This document shows, in pieces, positions 15,870-24,713 of a stretch of 64,000 nucleotides of DNA; the first letter of the stretch is position 1; each line of letters opens with the position of its first letter. This DNA comes from Pseudomonas sp. ML2-2023-3 (GTDB lineage Bacteria > Pseudomonadota > Gammaproteobacteria > Pseudomonadales > Pseudomonadaceae). The notes beneath the pieces were generated by a model that worked only from the letters and a program-made list of their open reading frames with translations, did no database searches and was not told where the DNA came from. The stretch lies in NCBI RefSeq assembly GCF_037055275.1, contig NZ_CP146343.1, positions 2,328,501 to 2,392,500 on the forward strand, in the 5' to 3' direction. The position numbers and the translations under genes are program-made.

Positions 15870-18443
15870 TTAGAAGCTTCCCGCCACGCCCCTCGCCTGA
15901 TCCAGCCAGCCCTTGGTTGGCTCAGCCTGGGGCGTTTGTGTTTGCAGCGCTTGTTCCAGCAGGTTGTTGGCTTCAAGTGCTTGCGCAGCCTTGAGGATCG
16001 CAATCAAATTATCCGTAGTGGCGGTTTTTTCGGTCAGTGCAGGTGGCACGGGCAGCGCCTGGGCCGCTTTCACCGCGTCGCCGGTGTTTTTGGTAAAGGC
16101 GCATACGGTTTCTATGTTTTCGATCATCGGCAGTGACAGGCGGGTCACGGTGTCAAACGCATTGATAAACGGGAACTCCACCTTGCCGCGAAGCACCGGG
16201 GTGCCCAGGCTTGGCAGAATCAGCCCCACCAGATAACGCGGGTTCTGGCGCCTGATCGTCAGGCCGACACTGGCCACCGCCAAGGCCACGCCCACCACGC
16301 GCCCAACGTTCACCAGCAGCGACAGTTCGTTGTTGGATTGAGTGTCGAAGAAGATCCCGCGGTACCGAAAGTAGTCGCTGAACACCTCCCGCTCGTTCAA
16401 GGCCGCGTTCATGAACCAGGCGCGGGAATCATGCACATGCTCGTCAAACAGGCCTACGATCGCCCACGCTTTGTCGTTCACCGGCTTGCCGTTGGCGCCG
16501 AACAGCAGGGCGTAATTTTCTTCACCGGCCTGGCGCAGCTGGGCATAGTGCTCGGCCTCATCCTGGCCGTTGGTCATATACACCAGCCCGCCCACCAGGG
16601 TGTAGGCGAGGGTGCCAAAGCTGATCATCTCGCTCAAGGTCAGGTTCCACTCCGGCACGTAGTCGCGCCGAAAGTCGGCCATGGCGTTGCTCAACTGCCG
16701 GTAATCCAGGTTGGGCTCGAACACTTTGCTGGTGTTGAACGAGGCGGCAGGTTGGGTGGCGGTGCGCTTTTCATAAGCCTCTTTTGTGGCTTGATGTTTT
16801 TTTTGCGACGCCAGCTCGGCGTCGGACCAGACCGGCGCTTTAGAGCCGGCGCGCATGGCGGCATCTTCTTCGAGCTGCATGGCGTGCAGGGCCTCGAACG
16901 CGTCGACTTCGTCGCCGTTCATATCGCTCGCGGGGCCGTTTTGCAGCACCCGCCGATTGAGACTCGTCCACTTGATCCAGTTCATGGCGTAACGGCTGAT
17001 GCGCCAACCGGTAATCACCCCGGCCTCGCGGGCCATGACCTCTTCCAGCGGGCCGTTGTCCATATTGTCGAGCCAGGTGTTGAAACGTTCGATCAGGGTG
17101 GGGTCGACCTGGAATTCGATAGACGTTGAGTCGCTCATCACCAGCCAAGGCCGATCATGTTTCAATGCCATGTTGAAAGCTTCTGGAGGCGCCTGCAACG
17201 GCGCGCCAACTTTGTAGGCCTCGTCATACATATGGTGCAGTGCAATTTGCGATAGCACCTCTTTTCCACCTGCTGCAGCTTTGCCCTGATCGCCGGGCGG
17301 GTAGCCGCCGCCAACGTCGGAGTGCATGCCGGGGTAGATATATTCCCTGGTGCCGCTGCGATAGGTGGACAGGCAGTCCGGATCGTCGGGGTTGGCCTGG
17401 CGTCGGATCGAGTCCAGGGGGAAGCAACTGCGCTGCTCGTGGGCTGCCACCATATGCACGCAGCGCTCCAGAAATTCTTCGGAGTCGGACAGGCGCAGGG
17501 TGCCGTCGGCCCAGCCCATGTGGCCTGCGGCAAATGGCGCCAGATAGGGGATACCCACTGAGGCCACAGTGTCGAACAGCCCCATGAACACAATCTTGAT
17601 CGGCAGTCCGGCAAACAGGTAGCAAGTGGTGCCTTCCACTTCGACCTTGGTCAGGGCTTCCAGCCAGTTGGCAAATGCCCGCGCCTGGGCGGCGCCCCGT
17701 GAAAAGCCATACACGAACAGTCGTACAGCCTTGATGGTCGGGATGGTCTTGCCGGCATGGGCAGCGTCGATCTGAGCTTTTAGTTCGGCCAGGGGCTGGG
17801 CCAGCACTTCTTTGCGGCGGGTATAGCTGTTTTTGAAGACCGATGCTGCGAGCAAATCTTCGGTGAGACTGGTGCCCATTTTTTGTACGAGAGCGTAGGC
17901 TTCGGGTTGCATCAGCGGGCCTTTTTTACATGACCGTTGAAGTGCGTCAATCAAACGGGTCAGCCCCCAGTTGATCCGGTTTTCGCCGCCTGTAGACATC
18001 GTCAAACCTTGGCTATCCGGTTTGAACTCGCCTATTTCCTTGAACTCGGTGCCGACACCTTGCATGTAATAGGAATAGAAGCCTTCATTCTCAGACGCTT
18101 CCTTGTCATCCCTGCCTAAACTTGCGTGGTACAGACGAGCCACATTGGTAGTGGTCGAAGGTAAAGCCAGGCTGTCTGTTGGTTCATGGTTGTTGGTGCC
18201 GTCAAAGCAAAGCGTGATCGTCACGATCTGCATGCAGGGCCGGCCCGCGTAAGCCCATCCGGCTGCATGAGCAGCGTCCATTGCTTGTTGTTCGAACGGG
18301 TCGAAGGCTTGCTGTTGCTTTCGATAATTGAAAAGCACATCTCCCGGTGTTTGAGGTAAAAGCCCGTCCATTTTGAAGTCAGGGGTCAGGCTGAGAAATT
18401 CTCCAGTGGATCTTTTGGGGCGCGGCGTCATGGTTTCGGACAT
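15870..18443 (-). CDS. Type VI secretion phospholipase effector, Tle1 type (DUF2235)
   Basis: An 857-residue protein with a DUF2235 alpha/beta hydrolase domain. It starts with LCFDGTNNHEP (about 78-88); the nucleophile elbow is GFSRGAAQ with Ser248, and HSDVGGGY gives Asp376; His330 or His335 completes the likely triad. This matches Tle1 antibacterial phospholipases delivered by type VI secretion. The C-terminal half is unknown, with two weakly hydrophobic segments. It is the last gene after hcp, vgrG, a DUF4123 adaptor and two DUF3304 lipoproteins. Its start MSETMT overlaps the end of the preceding gene by 16 bases. Confidence 0.85.
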   Translation of the reverse strand: MSETMTPRPKRSTGEFLSLTPDFKMDGLLPQTPGDVLFNYRKQQQAFDPFEQQAMDAAHAAGWAYAGRPCMQIVTITLCFDGTNNHEPTDSLALPSTTTNVARLYHASLGRDDKEASENEGFYSYYMQGVGTEFKEIGEFKPDSQGLTMSTGGENRINWGLTRLIDALQRSCKKGPLMQPEAYALVQKMGTSLTEDLLAASVFKNSYTRRKEVLAQPLAELKAQIDAAHAGKTIPTIKAVRLFVYGFSRGAAQARAFANWLEALTKVEVEGTTCYLFAGLPIKIVFMGLFDTVASVGIPYLAPFAAGHMGWADGTLRLSDSEEFLERCVHMVAAHEQRSCFPLDSIRRQANPDDPDCLSTYRSGTREYIYPGMHSDVGGGYPPGDQGKAAAGGKEVLSQIALHHMYDEAYKVGAPLQAPPEAFNMALKHDRPWLVMSDSTSIEFQVDPTLIERFNTWLDNMDNGPLEEVMAREAGVITGWRISRYAMNWIKWTSLNRRVLQNGPASDMNGDEVDAFEALHAMQLEEDAAMRAGSKAPVWSDAELASQKKHQATKEAYEKRTATQPAASFNTSKVFEPNLDYRQLSNAMADFRRDYVPEWNLTLSEMISFGTLAYTLVGGLVYMTNGQDEAEHYAQLRQAGEENYALLFGANGKPVNDKAWAIVGLFDEHVHDSRAWFMNAALNEREVFSDYFRYRGIFFDTQSNNELSLLVNVGRVVGVALAVASVGLTIRRQNPRYLVGLILPSLGTPVLRGKVEFPFINAFDTVTRLSLPMIENIETVCAFTKNTGDAVKAAQALPVPPALTEKTATTDNLIAILKAAQALEANNLLEQALQTQTPQAEPTKGWLDQARGVAGSF

Positions 18444-18955
18444 GTGGCAGGTTCCTGCATTTTTTGAGGGAAGTGGAATGGGTAATTTTGGAGGCCAGGC
18501 TCGGTTGCGCCTGCCGATACAGCCACTTGATTGCAGGGCAAAAAGTGCACATTGATAAGGCCCAAAACCTCATACGGCGCAACAGCCACAACAGCCACAA
18601 CAGCGCGATGGCGGGTGTACTTGGCCGCATGCAACTTGTAGGCAGCCCGGTAGCCATCGGTCCCAAGGGGCGGCCAATGTGCAGAGGCGTGCGGATCAGG
18701 GTCTTTCTCCCACTCGACCACCACGGTCAAACCGGAGTGCCATTTCACGGGAAGCGTGGCGCAGCAGTTCTGTTTGCCGCCGCCGCCATAGGGGCTGATA
18801 TTGGGTCCGCCATTGCCATTGACCGAAAACCGGTTGATCGCCGCCGAGGTATGGCTATAGCCCTCGATTGGCGCGCCCAGTCGGTCAGGCAGGGAGTCGG
18901 CACAGCCCTGTAACGCAATCCCGGCGATAAACATCACGAACAGTGAGCGAGTCAT
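18428..18955 (-). CDS. DUF3304 lipoprotein, second copy, likely immunity protein to the Tle1 effector
   Basis: A 175-residue lipoprotein with a signal ending in lipobox ALQGC. The body has the DUF3304 pattern: HTSAAINRFSVNGNGG, CCATLPVKW, VVVEWEKDPDPHA and VHFLPCNQV. An in-frame ATG at 18967 would add SETM. It is a tandem paralogue of the gene just upstream, most alike in the N-terminal 90 residues. A short tandem repeat (CAGCCACAA) extends one loop to VVAVVAVAP. Location next to a Tle1 effector, export and lipidation fit a periplasmic immunity protein; this is inference. Confidence 0.78.
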   Translation of the reverse strand: MTRSLFVMFIAGIALQGCADSLPDRLGAPIEGYSHTSAAINRFSVNGNGGPNISPYGGGGKQNCCATLPVKWHSGLTVVVEWEKDPDPHASAHWPPLGTDGYRAAYKLHAAKYTRHRAVVAVVAVAPYEVLGLINVHFLPCNQVAVSAGATEPGLQNYPFHFPQKMQEPATCPKP

Positions 18956-19473
18956 GGTTTCGGACATGTGGCAGGCTCCTGCATTTTTTGTGGAAATTTA
19001 TAGGGGTAGTTGGGTGAGCGGGGCATCATCAGACCTGCCGAAACAGCGACTTGGTTGCAGGGTAGAAAATGCACATTGACGACGCCTAAGCGCTCATATG
19101 GCGCCACCGCCGCAACGGCGCGATGGTGGGTGTATTGAGCTTCGTGCTCTTGAGCGGCCTTGGACCAAGCATCTGAATAGCGGGGCTTGGGCCAGTCGGC
19201 ATACGCATGCGGATCAGGGTCTTTCTCCCACTCGACCACCACGGTCAAGCCGGGGTGCCATTTCACGGGAAGCGTGGCGCAGCAGTTCTGTTTGGCGCCG
19301 CCGCCATAGGGGCTGATGTTGGGCCCGCCATTGCCATTGACCGAAAACCGGTTGATCGCCGCCGAGGTATGGCTATAGCCCTCGATTGGCGCACCGAGTC
19401 GGTCAGGTATGGAGTCGGCACAGCCCTGTAGCGAGAGACCGCTGATTAACAGCAAAAGAGGCAAGCGACTCAT
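18952..19473 (-). CDS. DUF3304 lipoprotein, first copy, likely immunity protein
   Basis: A 173-residue lipoprotein (MSRLPLLLLISGLSLQGC...) with lipobox SLQGC. It shares with the second copy the ADS(I/L)PDRLGAPIEGYSHTS start, the CCATLPVKWH core, and the EPATCPKP C-terminus. Its start overlaps the DUF4123 gene stop by four bases (ATGA) and its end overlaps the next start, so the cluster is translationally coupled. Two copies may protect against related effectors or against loss of function. Confidence 0.78.
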   Translation of the reverse strand: MSRLPLLLLISGLSLQGCADSIPDRLGAPIEGYSHTSAAINRFSVNGNGGPNISPYGGGAKQNCCATLPVKWHPGLTVVVEWEKDPDPHAYADWPKPRYSDAWSKAAQEHEAQYTHHRAVAAVAPYERLGVVNVHFLPCNQVAVSAGLMMPRSPNYPYKFPQKMQEPATCPKP

Positions 19474-20279
19474 GAGTGGGCCTTGTGCCAGGTCGAGGTG
19501 ATTGGAAGGTGGGTGCTCAGCGCCGTGGCGATAAAGTCTTCGTGTTCATGTTTTTCCAGCTTCTGCCGGCTGATATCCAGATGGATTTCAATCAGGCAAC
19601 GAATCATGGCTTCGCGTGAAGTGAAGCCATGCTCATGGGGCGTCTTGGCGTGCTCCTTGAACCAGCGAAGTGCCGCGCTGACAGCTTGCAAGTGCAGCAC
19701 TTGCTCATTGCTCAGGCTCATGCCGGTTTGCGCAGGCTGATCGCCCGGGCGGGTGTCGAACCCTGATAGCGCTGCAGCTTTGTTGTCGCGATCGATCCAG
19801 TGCCACCGGCTCACCGGGGCGTGAAACAACTTGAGTTGAGGGGGATCAAGCTGCTCGCAGAAAGACTTGAACAGGCGGGTGTCGTAATAACGCAGTACAC
19901 CGCTGCACGTATTCTGGTTCCAGCAAGCCCGGGTAGCCCCACGCAAGTGCGCGGCCAAGGCGTCGAAAGGCCAGCGACTGGTCAGTGCCAGCACACAAAA
20001 GTCGTGGTGTACCGCGTCAAGCAGCGCCAATAGCCCGGCGCACTGTTGCTCATGGGTCAATTCGATGCGCAGCAGCAGTGGGCCAAAACGGGCCACTTCG
20101 TGCTCCAGCGTTTGCTCGAACAACCAGGCGCTGGCAGGCGCCGGTGTCAGTTCAAGCAGGGGCGGCAATAGCTGGGCAGGCAGTGTCGTGCAGTCGATCA
20201 GAACATCCAGGTGGTCGAGCTTCGCCTTGCGGGCTTCTACGGTCAAAAGTTGAAACCAGTCCTTTGCGGTTGTTGACAT
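19470..20279 (-). CDS. DUF4123 protein, type VI effector adaptor (Tap/TEC-like)
   Basis: A 269-residue protein with the DUF4123 pattern, an N-terminal mixed fold: LDVLIDCTTLPAQLLPPLLELTP, ASAWLFEQ, GPLLLRIEL, and FCVLALTSRWPFDALAAHLRGAT. Such adaptors load an effector onto the VgrG tip before firing. The gene lies between vgrG and the effector and immunity genes, as expected. The ATG at 20279 follows AAGGAAG; an ATG 18 bases earlier is in frame but poorly placed. Confidence 0.82.
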   Translation of the reverse strand: MSTTAKDWFQLLTVEARKAKLDHLDVLIDCTTLPAQLLPPLLELTPAPASAWLFEQTLEHEVARFGPLLLRIELTHEQQCAGLLALLDAVHHDFCVLALTSRWPFDALAAHLRGATRACWNQNTCSGVLRYYDTRLFKSFCEQLDPPQLKLFHAPVSRWHWIDRDNKAAALSGFDTRPGDQPAQTGMSLSNEQVLHLQAVSAALRWFKEHAKTPHEHGFTSREAMIRCLIEIHLDISRQKLEKHEHEDFIATALSTHLPITSTWHKAHS

Positions 20280-20316
20280 GTTGCTTCCTTGTTTCAAGAG
20301 GTTCGCTGATGAAGTG

Positions 20317-22380
20317 TTACTGCGCCACTAATGCCTCGGCCCTGGCCTGTGCAGCCAGCAAGCAGCCCTTGCACACCCCTCTGGGCGACGCTGGGGGCTC
20401 GTTTGCCTGGGCGTCTGTAGCCTCCGGATCAAGCAAGGACGGAATGCTTGAGAGCCCCAGCAAGTCGGGCAATAGCGACACCGCCGCCGTTCCGCTGAGG
20501 GGGGCGCCGCCGGTTTCAATCGGGGTGCTGCTGAAGATGCCTGCGGGGCTGATGACCAGGTGGTGCCCCCCAGCTTTCAAGGTAAGGCTGGCACCCGCGT
20601 CCAGGATCAGATTGGCTCCGGCCTTGAGGTGAACTTCCTGACCTGCCTCCACGACCACGGTCTGCCCGACCCGGGTATGGCTGCTGCTGGCGACCTGCAA
20701 GTAGTCGCTGGCCTGGAGCGCGACTTTTCGATCTGACGTTACAGTGCGCTGGTCCTGCGCCTCGAGCACCGCAATGCTGTTGCCTTTGATGGTTTCATGG
20801 CGCTCGTTGCCAACTTCAAGGCGGCTGTCATGCCCGATGTTCTGTTCCATGTCGCGCTGGGCACGCAGATAGATCAGCTCCTGACCGGCGCGATCTTCAA
20901 GGTGCAGTTCGTTGAAACCCCGGCCTCCCGGTGAACTGCGGCTGCGCAAGACACTGCGGGTCTTGTGCGCTGGCAACTCATAAGGCACCGGGTTCAGGCT
21001 ATTGGCCAGGCAGCCGCTGACCACGGGCCGGTCGGGGTCGCCCTCAAGGAAGGTGACCAGCACCTCCATCCCGACCCGCGGAATCGTGACCCCGCCGTGG
21101 CTGCCGCCCGCCCAACTGGAGGCCACCCGTAGCCAGTAGCTGGACTTGTCATCAGCCTTGCCTTCGCGGTCCCAGTGGAACTTGACCTTGATCCGGCCAT
21201 AGGCATCGCAATAGATCTCTTCGCCGGCTGGCCCGGTGACCAGGGCCGTTTGGCTGCCCAGCACGCGGGGTTTGGGGTATGGCTGTTGCGGGCGATAAAA
21301 TACATCCCAGGGCGTTGCCACGAAACGGTTGCGATAGCCCTGTTCAAGCTGTTCTGAATCAGGTGAGGGGGCATGGCTGATGCTCTCTTCCAGTACCTGC
21401 GGCTGATAGCCCTGGTGATGGACTTCAGTCAGTAACCAGAGCGCGTTCCACTCGTTGCGCGGGTGTTCGCTGAGCAACATGAAGTGGCCGCTGACCAGCG
21501 TTGGCTGATCGCTGTTGCCTTCGGATTGACGGTAATCGGCTCGGTGACGCTCAAGGGCGCGCCGGGTCAAGGGCTTGCCGCGCTCACCCTGGACGAACAA
21601 ACCTGGATAGTCATAGTCCTCAAGATCGGGCTGAGGGCTCTGGGATTCAGGGTTATGGGCGGCCTGGACGGTAAAGCCGGCTTTCTCGAAGTTGTAATCC
21701 CTGCGCGTGGTGCGACTGGTACGGGCTTCAACGCGCAGGTTGAAGTGCTTGATGGCAGGCTCATCGGCCACCATGCCGCTGTCCTGCAGGTAGGCGGTGG
21801 GTTTATCCAGTTGGGGAAACCCCGTCTGGTCATCGCCGAATACCAGCAAATGGGCGTGCCTGGAGTGTTCGAAGTGGTAATGAATACCTTCTTCGCGGCA
21901 CAGGCGCTGGATGAAGTGCAAGTCCGACTCGTTGTACTGGACGCAGTATTCTCGCGGCGGGTAAATCGCGTTCAGTCGAAACTGGTAGGCATCGCCAAGG
22001 ATTGCGTGTTCTTCAAGGATCTTGCTGATGATTTGCGCAACCGTGCGCTGTTGGAAAATACGCTGATTGGTGCGATGTCTTAGATAGGCAAGGTGCGGGA
22101 CCAGCGTCAGGCTGTAACGTGTCAGACGTTTGCCTGAATCGCCTTGGGCAATACGATATATCTGCCCATGAATACCGTTACCTCTGTTGTTGAAAGCCAG
22201 AAAAGCTTGTTTGTGAAGCATGCTTTCAAGGTCAAGATTCGGGCGTTCGCTGACGAGTTCTACCTTGATGGCAAACGGTGTGCTGATGGCTTCCGTTCCT
22301 TGAAATTCAAGCACACGCAGATCGTGTTCAAGCCCTTCGATAGTGAGCGTGAACAGTGTTTCGTTAGCAGGATTGAACAT
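20317..22380 (-). CDS. vgrG: Type VI secretion tip protein VgrG
   Basis: A 687-residue spike protein. The gp27-like part begins LFTLTIEGLEHDLRVLEFQG and contains YCVQYNESDLHFIQRLCREEGIHYHFEH. The gp5 OB-fold part has GPAGEEIYCDAYGRIKVKFHWDREG and SYWLRVASSWAGGSHGG. It then has a repeated beta-helix needle with DUF2345-like repeats. The C-terminus is a tail of about 60 residues with GVCKGCLLAAQ, not a known toxin domain. The ATG at 22380 has GAGG eight bases upstream; the longer frame is not needed. It is the spike for the Tle1 cargo. Confidence 0.93.
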   Translation of the reverse strand: MFNPANETLFTLTIEGLEHDLRVLEFQGTEAISTPFAIKVELVSERPNLDLESMLHKQAFLAFNNRGNGIHGQIYRIAQGDSGKRLTRYSLTLVPHLAYLRHRTNQRIFQQRTVAQIISKILEEHAILGDAYQFRLNAIYPPREYCVQYNESDLHFIQRLCREEGIHYHFEHSRHAHLLVFGDDQTGFPQLDKPTAYLQDSGMVADEPAIKHFNLRVEARTSRTTRRDYNFEKAGFTVQAAHNPESQSPQPDLEDYDYPGLFVQGERGKPLTRRALERHRADYRQSEGNSDQPTLVSGHFMLLSEHPRNEWNALWLLTEVHHQGYQPQVLEESISHAPSPDSEQLEQGYRNRFVATPWDVFYRPQQPYPKPRVLGSQTALVTGPAGEEIYCDAYGRIKVKFHWDREGKADDKSSYWLRVASSWAGGSHGGVTIPRVGMEVLVTFLEGDPDRPVVSGCLANSLNPVPYELPAHKTRSVLRSRSSPGGRGFNELHLEDRAGQELIYLRAQRDMEQNIGHDSRLEVGNERHETIKGNSIAVLEAQDQRTVTSDRKVALQASDYLQVASSSHTRVGQTVVVEAGQEVHLKAGANLILDAGASLTLKAGGHHLVISPAGIFSSTPIETGGAPLSGTAAVSLLPDLLGLSSIPSLLDPEATDAQANEPPASPRGVCKGCLLAAQARAEALVAQ

Positions 22381-22468
22381 GTTTTTTTCCTCAAGCCTGA
22401 CCCTCAAAAGCTCATGAGCGGTATCAACCGTTAAACAACGATTGATACCGTGAAACACTCAGTCAGTG

Positions 22469-22987
22469 TCAGCCTGCGACTGGGGTGCGCCAGTCATCAG
22501 AACCGGAAGTGCCGGACACTTCGTGGGTCCAGGTGATTTTGCGATAGGTGAACTCAACGTCTTCCAGATGGGTGAAGTGCGAATTCGACGGGTCTTGGCA
22601 GTTATGCATGTAGTCCTTGATGTCGACGATGATCGCGTCTTCAAGTTTGGTGGTGAAGTAGTGCTCCTGAGTGCCTGCTGAAGAAGTGCGATACCACTCG
22701 ATAGTGATTTCAGTCAGGCGCTCGCCGGACGTCAGTGCAGCCAGCAGCAGCGGTGACGACTTGTCGAAGACCTTGGTGATCTTGACCGGCTTGTGAACGC
22801 GTTGACCGGTTGGTTGACCCGATTGCGGATCGCGAGGAATGATCACTTCGTGACTGAAACCTTGAACCATGACCTGGTCTTCGTGACCTTCCTGATAGGT
22901 GTTGCCGACCGAGTCGGCGGTGAAAGCACCGGCGGTAATCAGACCCTGTTTGGTAACGGTGATGGACATATACGCTGGCGTTGCCAT
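22469..22987 (-). CDS. hcp: Hcp family type VI secretion tube protein
   Basis: A 172-residue secreted tube subunit with the Hcp pattern: MATPAYMSITVTKQGLITAGAF, VMVQGFSHEVIIPRDPQSGQPTGQRVHKPVKITKVFDKSSPLL, and a C-terminal VEFTYRKITWTHEVSGTSGSDDWR. It is the first gene of the cluster, 88 bases before vgrG, and the message probably continues into it. No sheath, baseplate or ClpV genes are in the window, so the island depends on a core apparatus encoded elsewhere. Confidence 0.95.
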   Translation of the reverse strand: MATPAYMSITVTKQGLITAGAFTADSVGNTYQEGHEDQVMVQGFSHEVIIPRDPQSGQPTGQRVHKPVKITKVFDKSSPLLLAALTSGERLTEITIEWYRTSSAGTQEHYFTTKLEDAIIVDIKDYMHNCQDPSNSHFTHLEDVEFTYRKITWTHEVSGTSGSDDWRTPVAG

Positions 22988-23151
22988 GGATGATTTCCTT
23001 ACTGATAAATATAGAAGCCCGCAGGCTTTTTTAATAGCGGGCGCCTATTTGCTATCAAAGCCCATGCCAGAAAAAATAAAGTCGTTGTTTATCAGGGATG
23101 TAGGATTGCTAGTTGGATTTAATTTGTTTTCTTAATGAAAAGTTCCGATAA

Positions 23152-23197
23152 AAGTGCGCAAGAAGTTGCGCAGTAGTGTGCAACTTCTTGCGCACTT
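23152..23197. repeat. Long inverted repeat upstream of hcp
   Basis: The arms AAGTGCGCAAGAAGTTGCGC (23152-23171) and its complement GTGCAACTTCTTGCGCACTT (23178-23197) match in all but one position, with a 6-base loop. No T-run, so an operator or RNA stem is more likely than a terminator. A third half-like copy is at 23261-23277. Confidence 0.7.
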
Positions 23198-23433
23198 GGC
23201 TATGCGCCAAGATTTGCAGGCGTTACAGGGATCTATTCACAGGGTTATCCACATTCAAGTGTGCAACTTGTTGCGCATAGTGGCTAATTAGGGAGCTTGG
23301 TTGTGCGGTGCGTTGTTCGTTGTTTTTGTGAGCGGCACATTAGGTGTTGTTTGATGGGTGTCAAGTTGTGCGTATGGCAGATATATAATTTTTAAGTGTG
23401 GGAAATGTCTAATTAAAGCGTGCGCCAAATCCT

Positions 23434-23518
23434 GTGGGAGCGGACTTGCTCGCGATGAAGGCGACGCGGTCTTTGAGTCAGATCGCGTCGATGCCATCGC
23501 GAGCAAGCCCGCTCCCAC
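23434..23518. repeat. REP element pair (type A)
   Basis: GTGGGAGCGGACTTGCTCGC with its inverted partner, between the hcp upstream region and the catalase-fold gene. Confidence 0.85.
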
Positions 23519-23533
23519 ATTTATCTGGGCGTT

Positions 23534-24670
23534 TTATTGCTGCGCATTGCGCGTATGCCGATACTCGCTCACGGCGTCATACACCGCCTTGCGCAGGCGG
23601 TTGATCCCGCCAATCGGACGATGCTCTTCGATGCCATGCCACGGGCTGAACGACAGGTTGTCACACGCCAGATTCTGGCTTGGGGTGTCGAAGTCCTGAG
23701 GGGCAATCCTGACCCGTGCCACCGTCTCGAAGGGCGCGTCAGACTCTTTCCATTCGATGCTCGTATCTTCAATCGGCATGAAGCGGTTGGCGTTCTGGCG
23801 TTGCACCTGCAAGACAAAACAGGCAGGTACACGGTCGGTGGAAAGTTGCTGGTTCAAGGCATTGCGCAAGAAATTGGGCAGTGCCTCATTTTGCGCCGGC
23901 AATGTGTATGCCGGGCAGCTCTCAGGGTCGGGGGCCACGCGGTATTTGGCATTGGCCGTGCCGAACTTGTAGGGCGACACTGAAAAATACGTGGTTTGCG
24001 TGGGGCTGGCGGGAGCGGGTGCCAGTGTCGCCAGGGCGATAAACAAATGGCGTACCTGCCAGCTGCGCGGATCCCACGACGGGAAGAAGGCCAGCACCTT
24101 TTTGCCATCTGCCTGGGCACCAATGTTCTGACGGTATTCGGCTACGTCGCTGACGAAGAAGTTGGGATGGTTGAACATGACAAAATCCTGTTCGCCACGC
24201 CCTTGCTGGCTTGGCAGCAACTGAGCCCCCGGTACGTCGAGCAACTTGATCGCCATCCCCCGGGCATCCCGGATGCTGTCAAATTGCGGGTAAGCGTTGC
24301 CATTGGACAGACGCATCACCGCTTGCCAGGTTTTACCCGGTGCGGCGAATACGCCCTGGCGCAATGCCGGATCGAGATCGTCGATCACCTGGACCTGGGC
24401 TTTGACGCAGCCGTGGGCCTTGGCGTGGGCATCGCGCAGATAACGGGTGTTCTCGCGGTGCTGGTCCACGATCCTGATCGCCGTCTGGATAGTGTCCTGG
24501 GTCATGGCGGCTTCACCCGCGGGGATCTGTTCCTGGGCCGAGACCGGGCCGCGATGCTGCCAGGCGTACCAGCCCGTGGCCAATCCCCAGCCAAGTAACC
24601 CCAGAGCGATCAGCGCCAGCAGTAACGTGCCCAGCCATTTGCCGAGTCGAAGCCAGAAAGCGGTCAGCAT
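23534..24670 (-). CDS. Membrane-anchored catalase-family haem protein (y4iL-like)
   Basis: A 378-residue protein with an N-terminal membrane anchor (residues about 13-37), so the domain is probably periplasmic. The catalase-like core keeps a distal-His region (RDAHAKAHGC) and an SNG.AYPQ segment, followed by DARGMAIKLL, FVMFNHPNFFV, and a C-terminal RKAVY that matches the proximal-Tyr RxxxY pattern. It is shorter than true catalases. This type usually sits beside a di-heme cytochrome, as here. The reaction is not established; peroxidase-like turnover of a substrate is possible. Confidence 0.8.
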   Translation of the reverse strand: MLTAFWLRLGKWLGTLLLALIALGLLGWGLATGWYAWQHRGPVSAQEQIPAGEAAMTQDTIQTAIRIVDQHRENTRYLRDAHAKAHGCVKAQVQVIDDLDPALRQGVFAAPGKTWQAVMRLSNGNAYPQFDSIRDARGMAIKLLDVPGAQLLPSQQGRGEQDFVMFNHPNFFVSDVAEYRQNIGAQADGKKVLAFFPSWDPRSWQVRHLFIALATLAPAPASPTQTTYFSVSPYKFGTANAKYRVAPDPESCPAYTLPAQNEALPNFLRNALNQQLSTDRVPACFVLQVQRQNANRFMPIEDTSIEWKESDAPFETVARVRIAPQDFDTPSQNLACDNLSFSPWHGIEEHRPIGGINRLRKAVYDAVSEYRHTRNAQQ

Positions 24671-24713
24671 GCAAACATCCTTTTAGGGAAATCTTCGGTG
24701 TGTCGAACAAACT

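Larger units (their letters stand above)
22988..23533. other. Upstream region of hcp (about 550 bases)
   Basis: No gene. It holds three copies of a palindrome around GCAACTTSTTGC (centred near 23161, 23188 and 23269), the first two as a long inverted repeat; a TTATCCACA box at 23245-23253; and a type A REP pair at 23434-23518. It should contain the promoter of the hcp operon, which I cannot place. Confidence 0.55.

Noticed and set aside
20317..22380. A toxin domain fused to VgrG (evolved VgrG)
   Set aside because: The tail after the needle repeats is only about 60 residues with no catalytic motif; the effector is encoded separately.
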